Source: Rubellimicrobium arenae
Lineage (GTDB): Bacteria; Pseudomonadota; Alphaproteobacteria; Rhodobacterales; Rhodobacteraceae
Length of the DNA stretch: 64,000 nt
Direction: 5' to 3'
Assembly: GCF_017916295.1 (NCBI RefSeq)
Contig: NZ_JAFMSS010000005.1
Span: 276,091-340,090, forward strand
Shown here: positions 8,018 through 15,688 of the stretch, in pieces
Layout: every line of letters begins with the position of its first letter
Numbering within the stretch: the first letter of the stretch is position 1
Made by a program: the position numbers and the translations under genes
Notes under the pieces: model-generated
What the model saw: only the letters and a program-made list of their open reading frames with translations
What the model was told of the DNA's origin: nothing
Database searches by the model: none

Positions 8018-9441
8018 TGCACCGTGCAGACCATGCACGGGTCGAAGCTCCGGACGATGTGCTGGACGGCGAGCGGGGCCACCTCCCCCTCGCCCACCGG
8101 GGCGCCGACGAGCGCGGCCTCGACCGGGCCGGGGACGCCGCCCGCGTCGCGGGGCGAGAAGTTCCAGGTCGTCGGCGCGACGATCTGGTAGGCGGCGATG
8201 CGGCCACGCTCGATCCGGACCCAGTGGCCGAGGGTGCCGCGCGCGGCCTCGACCAGCCCCGCGCCCTCGCCGTCGCAGAGGGGAGCCTCGGCCATGAAGG
8301 GCTGGGCGGAGTCGAGGGCGGCGACCCATTGCTCCAGCAGGATCTGGGTGCGGGCGATCTCCAGCAGCCGCGCGGCGACGCGGGCCAGGACGGAGGAGCG
8401 GGCCGCGAGGTCGAGCGCGAGCGGGTGCCCGTCCACGACCTGCCGGGCGAGCGCCCCCGTCTCCATGGTCCGGCCCGAAAGGCGCGGGGCCTTGCACCAG
8501 CTATAGGCCGGGGCGGCCATGTCCTCATCGGGGGCGGTCACGCCCTGCGCGGGGTGGCGCGAGGGGCCGAGCATCCAAGCGTGGCTCAGGTCCTCGGTGA
8601 TGGCGGAGGAGTCGAGCGGGGCGGTGGTGCCCTCGGTCCAGATGCCCCGCGCGAAGGCGGTGCCGGAGGCGGTCGGATAGCCGCCGCTGGAGAGATACCG
8701 GCCCGGGCCGGGGCCGAGGCCCAGGAGGTCGAGGTCGGCGGCGATCCGGAGGAACAGGCCCGCGTCGCCGCTGGACCAGCCCATCAGGGCGTCGAGGGAC
8801 GGGAGGGCGGCGAAGTCCTCCAAGGCGCCCCCGAAGAGGCTGGCTTCGAGGAAGCTCCGGAACGACCGCAGAGTCGTCGCCATGCGGATCTTGTCGCGCA
8901 CGGTCGGCGCCCGGGTGACGCCACCGGGCTGGATGGCCAGCGTGTGGGGCCACTTGCCCCCGAGAAGGCCCACGATGTGCAGAAGCTCGGCCCGGGCGGA
9001 GGTCATGGCGCGGGCGGCGCTGCCCTCCATGGCGGTGAAGCGGGCGACGGCCTGCGCGTGCCAGGGGCGACCCGCATAGGCCGGGCGGGCGAAGTCCGGC
9101 ATGAAGAACAGGTGGAAGTGGGTCACGTGGTCGGACAGGTTCTCGACCCCGTGGAGGATCGCGGCGGCGAGCGCCCCCTGCGGCGCGGGCGTAACCCCGG
9201 CGGCATCGGCCAGCGCCAGCGCGGCGGCCGCCGACTGGCTGATCGAGCAGATGCCGCAGATGCGCGGCGTGATGGTCAGCGCGTCGCGTGGGTCCTTGCC
9301 CAGAAGCATCATCTCGAAGCCCCGGAACAGGGGCGAGTTGACGTGGGCAGCGACGACGCGCCCCTCCTCGACCGTCAGGCGGACCTCGAGGTCGCCCTCG
9401 ACCCGGTTGAACGGGCCGACGAGGAGGGTGCGGGAGGTCAT
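8014..9441 (-). CDS. hupV: HupV, regulatory (H2-sensing) [NiFe]-hydrogenase large subunit
   Basis: 475 residues, shorter than HupL. It carries R-I-C-G-I-C (Cys62 and Cys65) and D-P-C-M-V-C (Cys469 and Cys472), and stops right after T-V-H. It therefore lacks the C-terminal tail removed by a protease, a defining feature of the HupV/HoxC H2-sensor class. These proteins act in the cytoplasm as oxygen-tolerant H2 sensors and pass the signal to a histidine kinase. The start at 9441 (MTSRTLLVGPFNRVEG) overlaps the hupU stop by 4 bases. Its 3' end overlaps hypF. Confidence 0.94.
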   Translation of the reverse strand: MTSRTLLVGPFNRVEGDLEVRLTVEEGRVVAAHVNSPLFRGFEMMLLGKDPRDALTITPRICGICSISQSAAAALALADAAGVTPAPQGALAAAILHGVENLSDHVTHFHLFFMPDFARPAYAGRPWHAQAVARFTAMEGSAARAMTSARAELLHIVGLLGGKWPHTLAIQPGGVTRAPTVRDKIRMATTLRSFRSFLEASLFGGALEDFAALPSLDALMGWSSGDAGLFLRIAADLDLLGLGPGPGRYLSSGGYPTASGTAFARGIWTEGTTAPLDSSAITEDLSHAWMLGPSRHPAQGVTAPDEDMAAPAYSWCKAPRLSGRTMETGALARQVVDGHPLALDLAARSSVLARVAARLLEIARTQILLEQWVAALDSAQPFMAEAPLCDGEGAGLVEAARGTLGHWVRIERGRIAAYQIVAPTTWNFSPRDAGGVPGPVEAALVGAPVGEGEVAPLAVQHIVRSFDPCMVCTVH

Positions 9442-10427
9442 GGGCGCTTGGGCAGGCTGGGTGGCACGAGGATGCGGTCGGCGGTGGCGTTGGCGCCGAT
9501 CCGATCCGGCGTCGCCGCCTTGGAGAGAGAGGCCAGCGCCATGAACCAGGCCTTGGGCATATCGGAGGGCAGGCCCACCGGGATGCCGGCGAGCTTGGGC
9601 GTCTCGGTGAAGGGATGCCGGGGCTCCTCCCACTCAGGCGCGGTGCAGGCCACGCAAGGGGTGCCGGCGCGGGTGCAGGAGGAGCCGCCGTTCCAGCCCC
9701 GGATGTTGCAGTCGCCCGCCGCCTGGGTGCCGACGCAGCCCAGATGCTCCATCATGCAGCCCATCTGCGACAGCGCCTTGGCGCTCGCCTTATATTCGTA
9801 AAACTCGTTCTTGGGGCAGGCGTGGTGGACGAGGTGGTCGGCGAAGAAGCGGGGCCGTCCGTAGCGGTCGAGGTCGCCCTCGCCCAGCGCGCCTTCGGCC
9901 AGGAGGAGCAGGGTTTCGGTCACCCAGTCGGGGTGCGTGGGGCAGCCCGCGACGTTGACGACCGGCAGGCCGCCCCGGGCGCGGAAGCTGGCGTGCAGCA
10001 CGGCCCCGGGTCGGGTGCCGTCCCATTGCAGGCCGGTCGCGCCCGCCGGGTTGTCGCCGGCCGAAGTGATGCCGCCATAGGCCGCGCAACTGCCCACCGC
10101 GACGACATGCCGGGCGAGCGGGGCCAATTGGCGCACCCAGTCCAGCATGGGCCGCCCGGTGCCGCCCAGGATGTGGAAGCGCCCGGTCCCCTTGGGCCCC
10201 GTGACGACCGACCCTTCGATGCAGAGGACGTCGAGGGGCACCGTGCCCGAGGCCACGGCATCGAGGATGGCCAGCGCCTCGGCCCCCGTCTCCTGCGACA
10301 GGGAGGGGTGCCAGAGGACGTGGATGCCCGCGCCGGACAGGAGGTCGAAGACGCCCGGATTTTCGGCGCAAAGGAGCGACATGGTGCAGCCGCCGCAGCC
10401 CGCCGACTGGAGCCAGAGGAGGTTCAT
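9438..10427 (-). CDS. hupU: HupU, regulatory (H2-sensing) [NiFe]-hydrogenase small subunit
   Basis: 329 residues starting directly with the mature-type fold (MNLLWLQSAGCGGCTMSLL). There is no Tat signal, unlike HupS, which fits the cytoplasmic sensor small subunit HupU/HoxB. Cluster ligands include the N-terminal C-G-G-C, V-G-S-C-A-A-Y-G-G, V-A-G-C-P-T-H and a cysteine-rich segment near residues 230-270. With HupV it forms the sensor that holds HupT inactive or active depending on H2. The ATG at 10427 overlaps the hupT stop as ATGA. Confidence 0.93.
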   Translation of the reverse strand: MNLLWLQSAGCGGCTMSLLCAENPGVFDLLSGAGIHVLWHPSLSQETGAEALAILDAVASGTVPLDVLCIEGSVVTGPKGTGRFHILGGTGRPMLDWVRQLAPLARHVVAVGSCAAYGGITSAGDNPAGATGLQWDGTRPGAVLHASFRARGGLPVVNVAGCPTHPDWVTETLLLLAEGALGEGDLDRYGRPRFFADHLVHHACPKNEFYEYKASAKALSQMGCMMEHLGCVGTQAAGDCNIRGWNGGSSCTRAGTPCVACTAPEWEEPRHPFTETPKLAGIPVGLPSDMPKAWFMALASLSKAATPDRIGANATADRILVPPSLPKRP

Positions 10428-11830
10428 CGCGCCTCCGGGATCGACAGGCGGAAGGTCGCGCCGGGGGGACCGTCGAGCAGGCGGAGCGCGCCGCCATGCT
10501 CCTCGGCGATCTTGGCGGAGATGGACAGGCCGAGGCCCGTCCCCTTCCCCACCGGCTTCGTCGTGAAGAACGGGTCGAAGATGCGGCCCCGCGCCTCGGG
10601 CGGGACGCCCGGGCCATTGTCCTGCACCTCCACGACCGCCATGCCGTCCCCATGCATCAGTGTCACCGTCACGACGGGATCGTCGGTTTCGGCCACGGCG
10701 TCGAGCGCGTTCTGGATCAGGTTCATCACGACCTGCTGAATGTGGCCCGCGCGGCCGATGGCGCGCAGCGTCTCCTCGCCTTCGATGGTCAGGGCGGGCT
10801 TGTGCTTGGCGCCGCGCAGGACCCAGTTCGCGGCGACGCGCACCGTCTCGGCCAGGTCGAAGGCGATCGCCTCGCCCGAGCCGTCGGCGGACAGGCGGCG
10901 CAGGTCGGCCACGATGTCGCGCACCCGCTCGGCTCCGTCACGCGCGCCGTCGATGGCGGTGCGGAGGTTGCGGACCTCGCGGTCGAGCTTCAGCTCGGCG
11001 CGCAGCCGGACCAGCTCCTCGCGCAGGGCACCGGCCTGCACGCGCTCGAAGTAGGCCTCGAAGCGGCTCGCGTAGCGTTCGAGCGCATGGACGTTGGCGT
11101 AGACGAAGCTGATCGGGTTGTTCAGCTCATGCGCGACCCCGGCCAGCAGTCGCCCGAGGGAGGCCATCTTCTCGTTGCGGACGAGCTGGGCCTGCGCCTC
11201 CTGCAGGGCGCGATGGCTGTTCTCGAGCGCTTCGTAGGCGCGGCGCAGCTCACCCACCGGGCGACCGACGAGAACCGCGCCCTTGCTGCGACGGCGGTCA
11301 TCGAGGCGGGGCGTCAGGCTCCATTCGAACGTCTGGGGGCCAGAGGGCGAGGCCAGGTCGGCTTCCACCGTCAGGCGGCGGCGGCTGACCATCACCTCGT
11401 GGAGCGCGGCCTCGAGGATCGTGCGCGACCCCTCGTCCACGATGCCTGCCATGGGCTGCCCGGCCAGCGAGCCAGGTTCGGCGAAGAGCGCACGGAGCGA
11501 TGCGCTCGTTTCCTCCATGCGGCCGTCGCGATCCACGACGACGAGGACGTCGGACACGGAATCGAGGACGGACGCCATGCTCCTTCGCAGCGACTCCAGC
11601 TCGGCGTTCTGCTGCTCAAGACGCTCCTGATAGGAGACCAGCTCTGCGTAGGTGCTGTCCACGGCGCGCAGCACGTCGAGCCAGGCGGAGTCGCTGAACT
11701 CCGCGGTCGGGGTCGTCTGAACGAGGTCCTGCCCAAGGCGCACTGCATCGTCCTCCGCGTCGCAGGTTACCGGGACAGGCGTGCCATGGAAAGCCGAACC
11801 CCGCAGGGCGCTAACCCTGGACGGATCCAT
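10424..11830 (-). CDS. hupT: HupT, histidine kinase controlled by the H2 sensor
   Basis: 468 residues, no membrane segments. A coiled coil near residues 55-85 precedes a PAS-like domain (about 85-190). The H-box follows with His234 in G-V-A-H-E-L-N-N-P, then an HATPase domain with N-L-I-Q-N-A-L-D, D-N-G-P-G-V and G-T-G-L-G-L-S. In R. capsulatus, HupT phosphorylates the regulator HupR and shuts down hupSL without H2; HupUV controls it. HupR itself is not in this window. The ATG at 11830 was chosen for length; it lies 22 bases after the hybrid kinase gene upstream, so HupT may share a transcript with the chemosensory cluster. Confidence 0.9.
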   Translation of the reverse strand: MDPSRVSALRGSAFHGTPVPVTCDAEDDAVRLGQDLVQTTPTAEFSDSAWLDVLRAVDSTYAELVSYQERLEQQNAELESLRRSMASVLDSVSDVLVVVDRDGRMEETSASLRALFAEPGSLAGQPMAGIVDEGSRTILEAALHEVMVSRRRLTVEADLASPSGPQTFEWSLTPRLDDRRRSKGAVLVGRPVGELRRAYEALENSHRALQEAQAQLVRNEKMASLGRLLAGVAHELNNPISFVYANVHALERYASRFEAYFERVQAGALREELVRLRAELKLDREVRNLRTAIDGARDGAERVRDIVADLRRLSADGSGEAIAFDLAETVRVAANWVLRGAKHKPALTIEGEETLRAIGRAGHIQQVVMNLIQNALDAVAETDDPVVTVTLMHGDGMAVVEVQDNGPGVPPEARGRIFDPFFTTKPVGKGTGLGLSISAKIAEEHGGALRLLDGPPGATFRLSIPEAR

Positions 11831-11852
11831 GATGCCGCGGACCCGGCCTCCG

Positions 11853-14330
11853 TCAGTGCTGCCAGGCGACTTCACGTCCGGACAGGTTCCCCCCAGCCTC
11901 TTCGGGGGACCGGAGCGCCGCCTCGATGGCCTGGGCCAGCTGGTCCGGGCTGAAGGGCTTGCCGAGCACCGCCTCTCCGGCGAGCGCCTGCGGATCGGCA
12001 TGACCGGTCAGGAACATGATCCGCAGCGACGGGTGCGCGGCCCGCAGCCGCGCGGCCAGCGAGGGACCGTCCATGTCCGGCATGACGACATCGCTGACCA
12101 CGAGATCCAGGCGGGGAACGGCGGCCGCGATCCGGATGGCCTCGTCGCCGCTGGAGGCCTCATGGACGCTGTAGCCCAGGTCGCGCAGATGCGCCCCCGT
12201 CACCGGTCGGACCTGATCGTCGTCATCGACCACGAGGAGGACCGCATGGCTGCGGGGCTTTGCCGCCAGGGGCTCGGCGGCGGCGTCCTCGCTGGCGATC
12301 TCGCCGGTCGCGCGGGGCAGGACCAGGCTGATCCTCGTGCCTTCGCCCGGACGGCTGTCGATCAGCATGGCCCCGCCGGACTGCTCCACAAAGCCGTGGA
12401 CCATGGCCAGCCCCAAACCGGTCCCCTTGCCCACGGCCTTGGTGGTGAAGAATGGCTCGACGGCCCGCGCCAGCACATGGGGCGGCATCCCGACACCGGT
12501 GTCGGCGACGGAGATCACGCTGAAGTCCCCGGCGGGCACCTGCGGGTGCCGCCCCTCGGGCGCGAGCCGATGAGCACGGATGGTGAGGCGCCCCCCTTCG
12601 GGCATGGCGTCACGGGCGTTCACCACGAGATTGAGGAGCGCCACCTCCAGCCGGTGGCGGTCGACCAGCACCGGCCAGGTGTCGGCCTCGGTTTCGATCG
12701 TGCAGGCGATCGTCGGACCGGCGGCATGGGACAGCAGGTCGGCCACGTCGGTCAGCAGCCCCGACGGATCCACCACCTTGGGGCGGAGCTCCTCGCGCCG
12801 GGCGAAGGCCAGCAGGTGGCGCACCAGCTCGGCCGCGCGGTCGGCCGCCTTGCGGCCATGTTCCACGATCTCCCGGACCGCCGGGTCCTCCACGCGCCGG
12901 TCGATCAGGGCATAGCTTCCCGTGATCGCGGCCAGCATGTTGTTGAAGTCGTGCGCGACACCCCCGACGAGCTGGCCCAGCGCCTCAAGCTTCTGGCTTT
13001 GCGCCAAGGCCGCCTGGGCCTCCTCGCGCTGCTTCATCTCGACCTGGAGATCGGCCGCCGCGCGGGCCAGCGCCTGGGTGCGGTCCTCGACCCGCTGTTC
13101 GAGCTCGGCGTTGAGCGCGCGGAGGTCGGCCTCGGCCCGCTGGCGGGCCAGTTCGCCCCCGGCCCGGGCGGCGAAGGCCGTGACCAGCCGCTCGGCCAGC
13201 TCGGGGTTCGCCAGCGGCTGGCGGTCCATCGCGCAGACCACCCCGATCGGGCGGCCCTGCGCGTCGTGGAAGCGCACGCCCACATAACTCTCGAAACCGC
13301 GTTCGGTGAGCAAGCCGGCCCGAGGGAACATCCCGCGGACGCCGCGCGGCACGACGCAGTGGCCGTCGGCGAAGGTATCCGCGCAGGGCGTTCCGTCGAT
13401 CGCGAACTCGACCGGATCGGTGCGCCCGGCCGACCAGACGGCGAGCGACCTCAGCCGGCGCTCGCCTCCCTCGTCGACGAGGACCGCGATGTGCGTGTGC
13501 TCCACCCCGAGCCCGGCCGCGAGCTCACGCGCCAGCTCGGCCAGGAGGACGCTGTCGCTGGTGCCCGAGGACACGGCGGCGGCGGCGCGCAGGGCATCCT
13601 CGGCCCGCTTCCGCTCGCTCAGGTCGCGCAGGATCACGGTCAGATGGCGCCGCCCCTCGGCCACCCAGGGCGCCACGGAGACCTCCACGGGCACCACGCC
13701 GCCGTCGCTGCGCCGCCCCACCTCTTCCTCGGGTCGCCGGATCTGGGCAAGGCTGGGGCCGTCGCGGGCCGGCAGGAGAAAGGAGATGTCCTGGCCTTCG
13801 GCCTCGGAGCGCGCGAAGCCGAACTGGCGGACCGCCGCATCGTTGAGCCACTGGATCCGACCCTGCCCGTCCGCCATCAGGATGGCGTCGAAGGCCCCGT
13901 CCACCACGGCGCTGAAGCGGGCGTTCAGGCGTTCGCGCAGGACGCGCTCCCGGTGGTGGGCGGCGCTGGCGTCCATGACCTGCACCAGCACCGTGCGGGC
14001 ATTGCCGGTCTCCACCGAACGCACGACGACATGGTGAATCATCGGCCGTCCGTCCCGCCGCCGCAGAGGCAGGAGTTCAGGATTCAGCGCGTGGCTCAGG
14101 GTGCTCGAGATGCCGAGTTCGAGCGCGTCGGTGATGGCCAGGGCGAGCCTCGAGCCGTCGAGCCCGGGAAAGACGTCGCCGAGCGTCCGCCCGGCCCCGG
14201 CTTCCGGCGCGAGACCCGACGCGGCGGCGAACCACGCGTTCCACCACAGGATCGCGCCATTGGCATCGATCAGGATGACTCCGCTTTCGAGGGAGTCCAT
14301 CGCGGCGGCGAGGAGCGAGGCATCAACCAT
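11853..14330 (-). CDS. Hybrid sensor histidine kinase, PAS-PAS-GAF-HK-REC
   Basis: 825 residues, soluble. Two PAS domains lie near 1-120 and 125-250, then a GAF-like domain (about 260-410). A coiled coil follows (about 410-460), then an H-box with the phospho-acceptor His in G-G-V-A-H-D-F-N-N-M, an HATPase domain (N-x-x-x-N-A-R-D-A-M, D-T-G-V-G-M, G-T-G-L-G-L), and a C-terminal receiver with Asp in V-V-S-D-V-V-M-P-D-M-D-G. The layout is that of a cytoplasmic redox or small-molecule sensor of unknown ligand. Its start overlaps the cheC-like stop by 8 bases and its end is 22 bases from hupT, so it bridges the chemosensory and hydrogenase blocks. Its output partner is not evident. Confidence 0.88.
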   Translation of the reverse strand: MVDASLLAAAMDSLESGVILIDANGAILWWNAWFAAASGLAPEAGAGRTLGDVFPGLDGSRLALAITDALELGISSTLSHALNPELLPLRRRDGRPMIHHVVVRSVETGNARTVLVQVMDASAAHHRERVLRERLNARFSAVVDGAFDAILMADGQGRIQWLNDAAVRQFGFARSEAEGQDISFLLPARDGPSLAQIRRPEEEVGRRSDGGVVPVEVSVAPWVAEGRRHLTVILRDLSERKRAEDALRAAAAVSSGTSDSVLLAELARELAAGLGVEHTHIAVLVDEGGERRLRSLAVWSAGRTDPVEFAIDGTPCADTFADGHCVVPRGVRGMFPRAGLLTERGFESYVGVRFHDAQGRPIGVVCAMDRQPLANPELAERLVTAFAARAGGELARQRAEADLRALNAELEQRVEDRTQALARAAADLQVEMKQREEAQAALAQSQKLEALGQLVGGVAHDFNNMLAAITGSYALIDRRVEDPAVREIVEHGRKAADRAAELVRHLLAFARREELRPKVVDPSGLLTDVADLLSHAAGPTIACTIETEADTWPVLVDRHRLEVALLNLVVNARDAMPEGGRLTIRAHRLAPEGRHPQVPAGDFSVISVADTGVGMPPHVLARAVEPFFTTKAVGKGTGLGLAMVHGFVEQSGGAMLIDSRPGEGTRISLVLPRATGEIASEDAAAEPLAAKPRSHAVLLVVDDDDQVRPVTGAHLRDLGYSVHEASSGDEAIRIAAAVPRLDLVVSDVVMPDMDGPSLAARLRAAHPSLRIMFLTGHADPQALAGEAVLGKPFSPDQLAQAIEAALRSPEEAGGNLSGREVAWQH

Positions 14331-14979
14331 TCGAGGTGGCCGTGGCCTGAGCGGAGGTGGCCCTTTGGATGAAGTCGTTGATGAGCTGCTTCAGCCGCTC
14401 CAGCGACGGCAGGTCCATCAGCAGCGCGATGTAGCCCTGGATGTCGCGGTCGCGGACGCGGAAGTCGATGAACAGGAACAGCACCAGCCCACCGTCCTGC
14501 TCGGCCGGACCGCCTCCGAAGAGCTCCGCATCCGTGGTCCGCATGACCTCGGGCAGGGACATGTCCAGCCGTTGACGAAGCACGTTCGCCATCGTCGCGA
14601 GGCAGCCGTTCAGGACGACGTTGCCGATCTCCGCGACCGCCTCCTGCTCGAGGTCCGCCACATCCTCGAGCGGGACCGCTTCGCCCACGACCGCGCGGAC
14701 CAGTTCGAGGCTGTTGGCCTCGGGGAACACGAGAACGGCCTGGCCCGAGAACGGCCCGACGAAATTCTGCTGCACGGCGACAAGGCTGCCGGTGTTGCCC
14801 CGCATCGCGAGGGCGGACGCCCGGGCGCGGGTCACGACCTCGACGGCGGGCACCGACAGGAGAACCTGCCCGCCCACCATCCGCGCGAGGTTGGCGGCCG
14901 CGCGGCCCACGCCCATGTTGGCCAGTTCGGCCAGCGCATCGCGCTCCAGTTCGTCCAGTTCGATCAACGTCCCGCTCAT
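14323..14979 (-). CDS. CheC-like phosphatase of CheY-P
   Basis: 218 residues. Two copies of the CheC active-site pattern E-x-x-N are visible: E-L-A-N-M-G-V-G-R near residue 18 and E-I-G-N-V-V-L-N-G in the middle. Each is followed by the helix that inserts at the phosphorylated Asp of CheY. CheC/CheX/FliY proteins remove phosphate from CheY; here the substrate could be either neighbouring receiver. The start at 14979 overlaps the upstream receiver stop by 4 bases. CheD, the usual CheC partner, is not seen in the window. Confidence 0.82.
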   Translation of the reverse strand: MSGTLIELDELERDALAELANMGVGRAAANLARMVGGQVLLSVPAVEVVTRARASALAMRGNTGSLVAVQQNFVGPFSGQAVLVFPEANSLELVRAVVGEAVPLEDVADLEQEAVAEIGNVVLNGCLATMANVLRQRLDMSLPEVMRTTDAELFGGGPAEQDGGLVLFLFIDFRVRDRDIQGYIALLMDLPSLERLKQLINDFIQRATSAQATATSNG

Positions 14980-15386
14980 GCCCCCGCGCGCCTGAGCCGG
15001 AGCGTAGCGCCCGACAGGAAGGCGCCAAGAGCCTCGTCCGTGACCGGCTTGGGCACGAAGGTGGTGTCGAGCGCCCGTGCGCGCGAGATGATCTCGTCCT
15101 GGACGTTGGCCGAGATCAGCGCGATCGGCATGTTGGGCCAAGTCTCCCGCAGGTCCGCAGCCAGGCTGAGGCCATCCGCCCCCGGCATGTTGAAGTCGAT
15201 GAACGCCACATCGACCGGCTCTGATCGGGCCTTCTCCAGGGCCTCGTCGGCGTTGGCCGCCTCGACCGGGCGCCAGTCGGGCCTCAGCCGTCCCAGGGCG
15301 CGAGCAACGACCATGCGGGCCAGCTTGCTGTCGTCCACGATCAACACCGTCCTTGCAACGGTTCCGGTGCTGTCAGTTGCGGTCAC
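14976..15386 (-). CDS. Single-domain response regulator (CheY-like)
   Basis: 136 residues, one receiver domain. The acidic pair is in L-I-V-D-D-S-K, the phosphorylation site is Asp64 in A-F-I-D-F-N-M-P-G, the switch Ser is in A-L-I-S-A-N, and the conserved Lys is in V-P-K-P-V. There is no output domain, so it acts by protein contact, perhaps as a phosphate sink or as the substrate of the CheC-like protein whose gene it overlaps. It is distinct from the CheY at 17856-18242, giving the cluster two free receivers. Confidence 0.88.
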   Translation of the reverse strand: MTATDSTGTVARTVLIVDDSKLARMVVARALGRLRPDWRPVEAANADEALEKARSEPVDVAFIDFNMPGADGLSLAADLRETWPNMPIALISANVQDEIISRARALDTTFVPKPVTDEALGAFLSGATLRLRRAGA

Positions 15387-15433
15387 GTGAACGCTACCCT
15401 CTCGGCATCTCTGAAGAATTCTCCATCATCAGG

Positions 15434-15688
15434 TTACAATCCGCCCGGTGGGGCTGCAACCGTGATCGGCTCGATCCAGCGGGCGACGAAGGGATCGCCG
15501 CAGGGTCCCTGGACCGGCCGGCCCGCCTGAAGCACAAGCTGCACCAACGCCGTATGGAGATGCGACGCGCCGCGCCAGTCGACCGTGGCGGCGCCTGCGT
15601 CACGAAGCAGCAGGGCGAGCATTTCCGCCTCGTCCACGGAACAGCGCCCCTCCAGCACGATCGCGGACCCTTGCCGTCGGACGGTCAT
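15434..15688 (-). CDS. Small STAS-like protein
   Basis: 84 residues. The pattern (short beta strands, V-D-W-R-G-A-S-H-L-H-T-A-L-V-Q-L-V-L-Q-A) resembles a STAS domain, as in anti-sigma-factor antagonists. The usual phosphorylatable Ser or Thr before the second helix is not obvious, with A-S-H-L in its place. Its start overlaps the cheA stop by 4 bases, so it is translated with CheA. Small STAS proteins occur in some environmental chemosensory clusters, but its role here is unknown. The call is tentative because it rests on shape and context. Confidence 0.55.
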   Translation of the reverse strand: MTVRRQGSAIVLEGRCSVDEAEMLALLLRDAGAATVDWRGASHLHTALVQLVLQAGRPVQGPCGDPFVARWIEPITVAAPPGGL

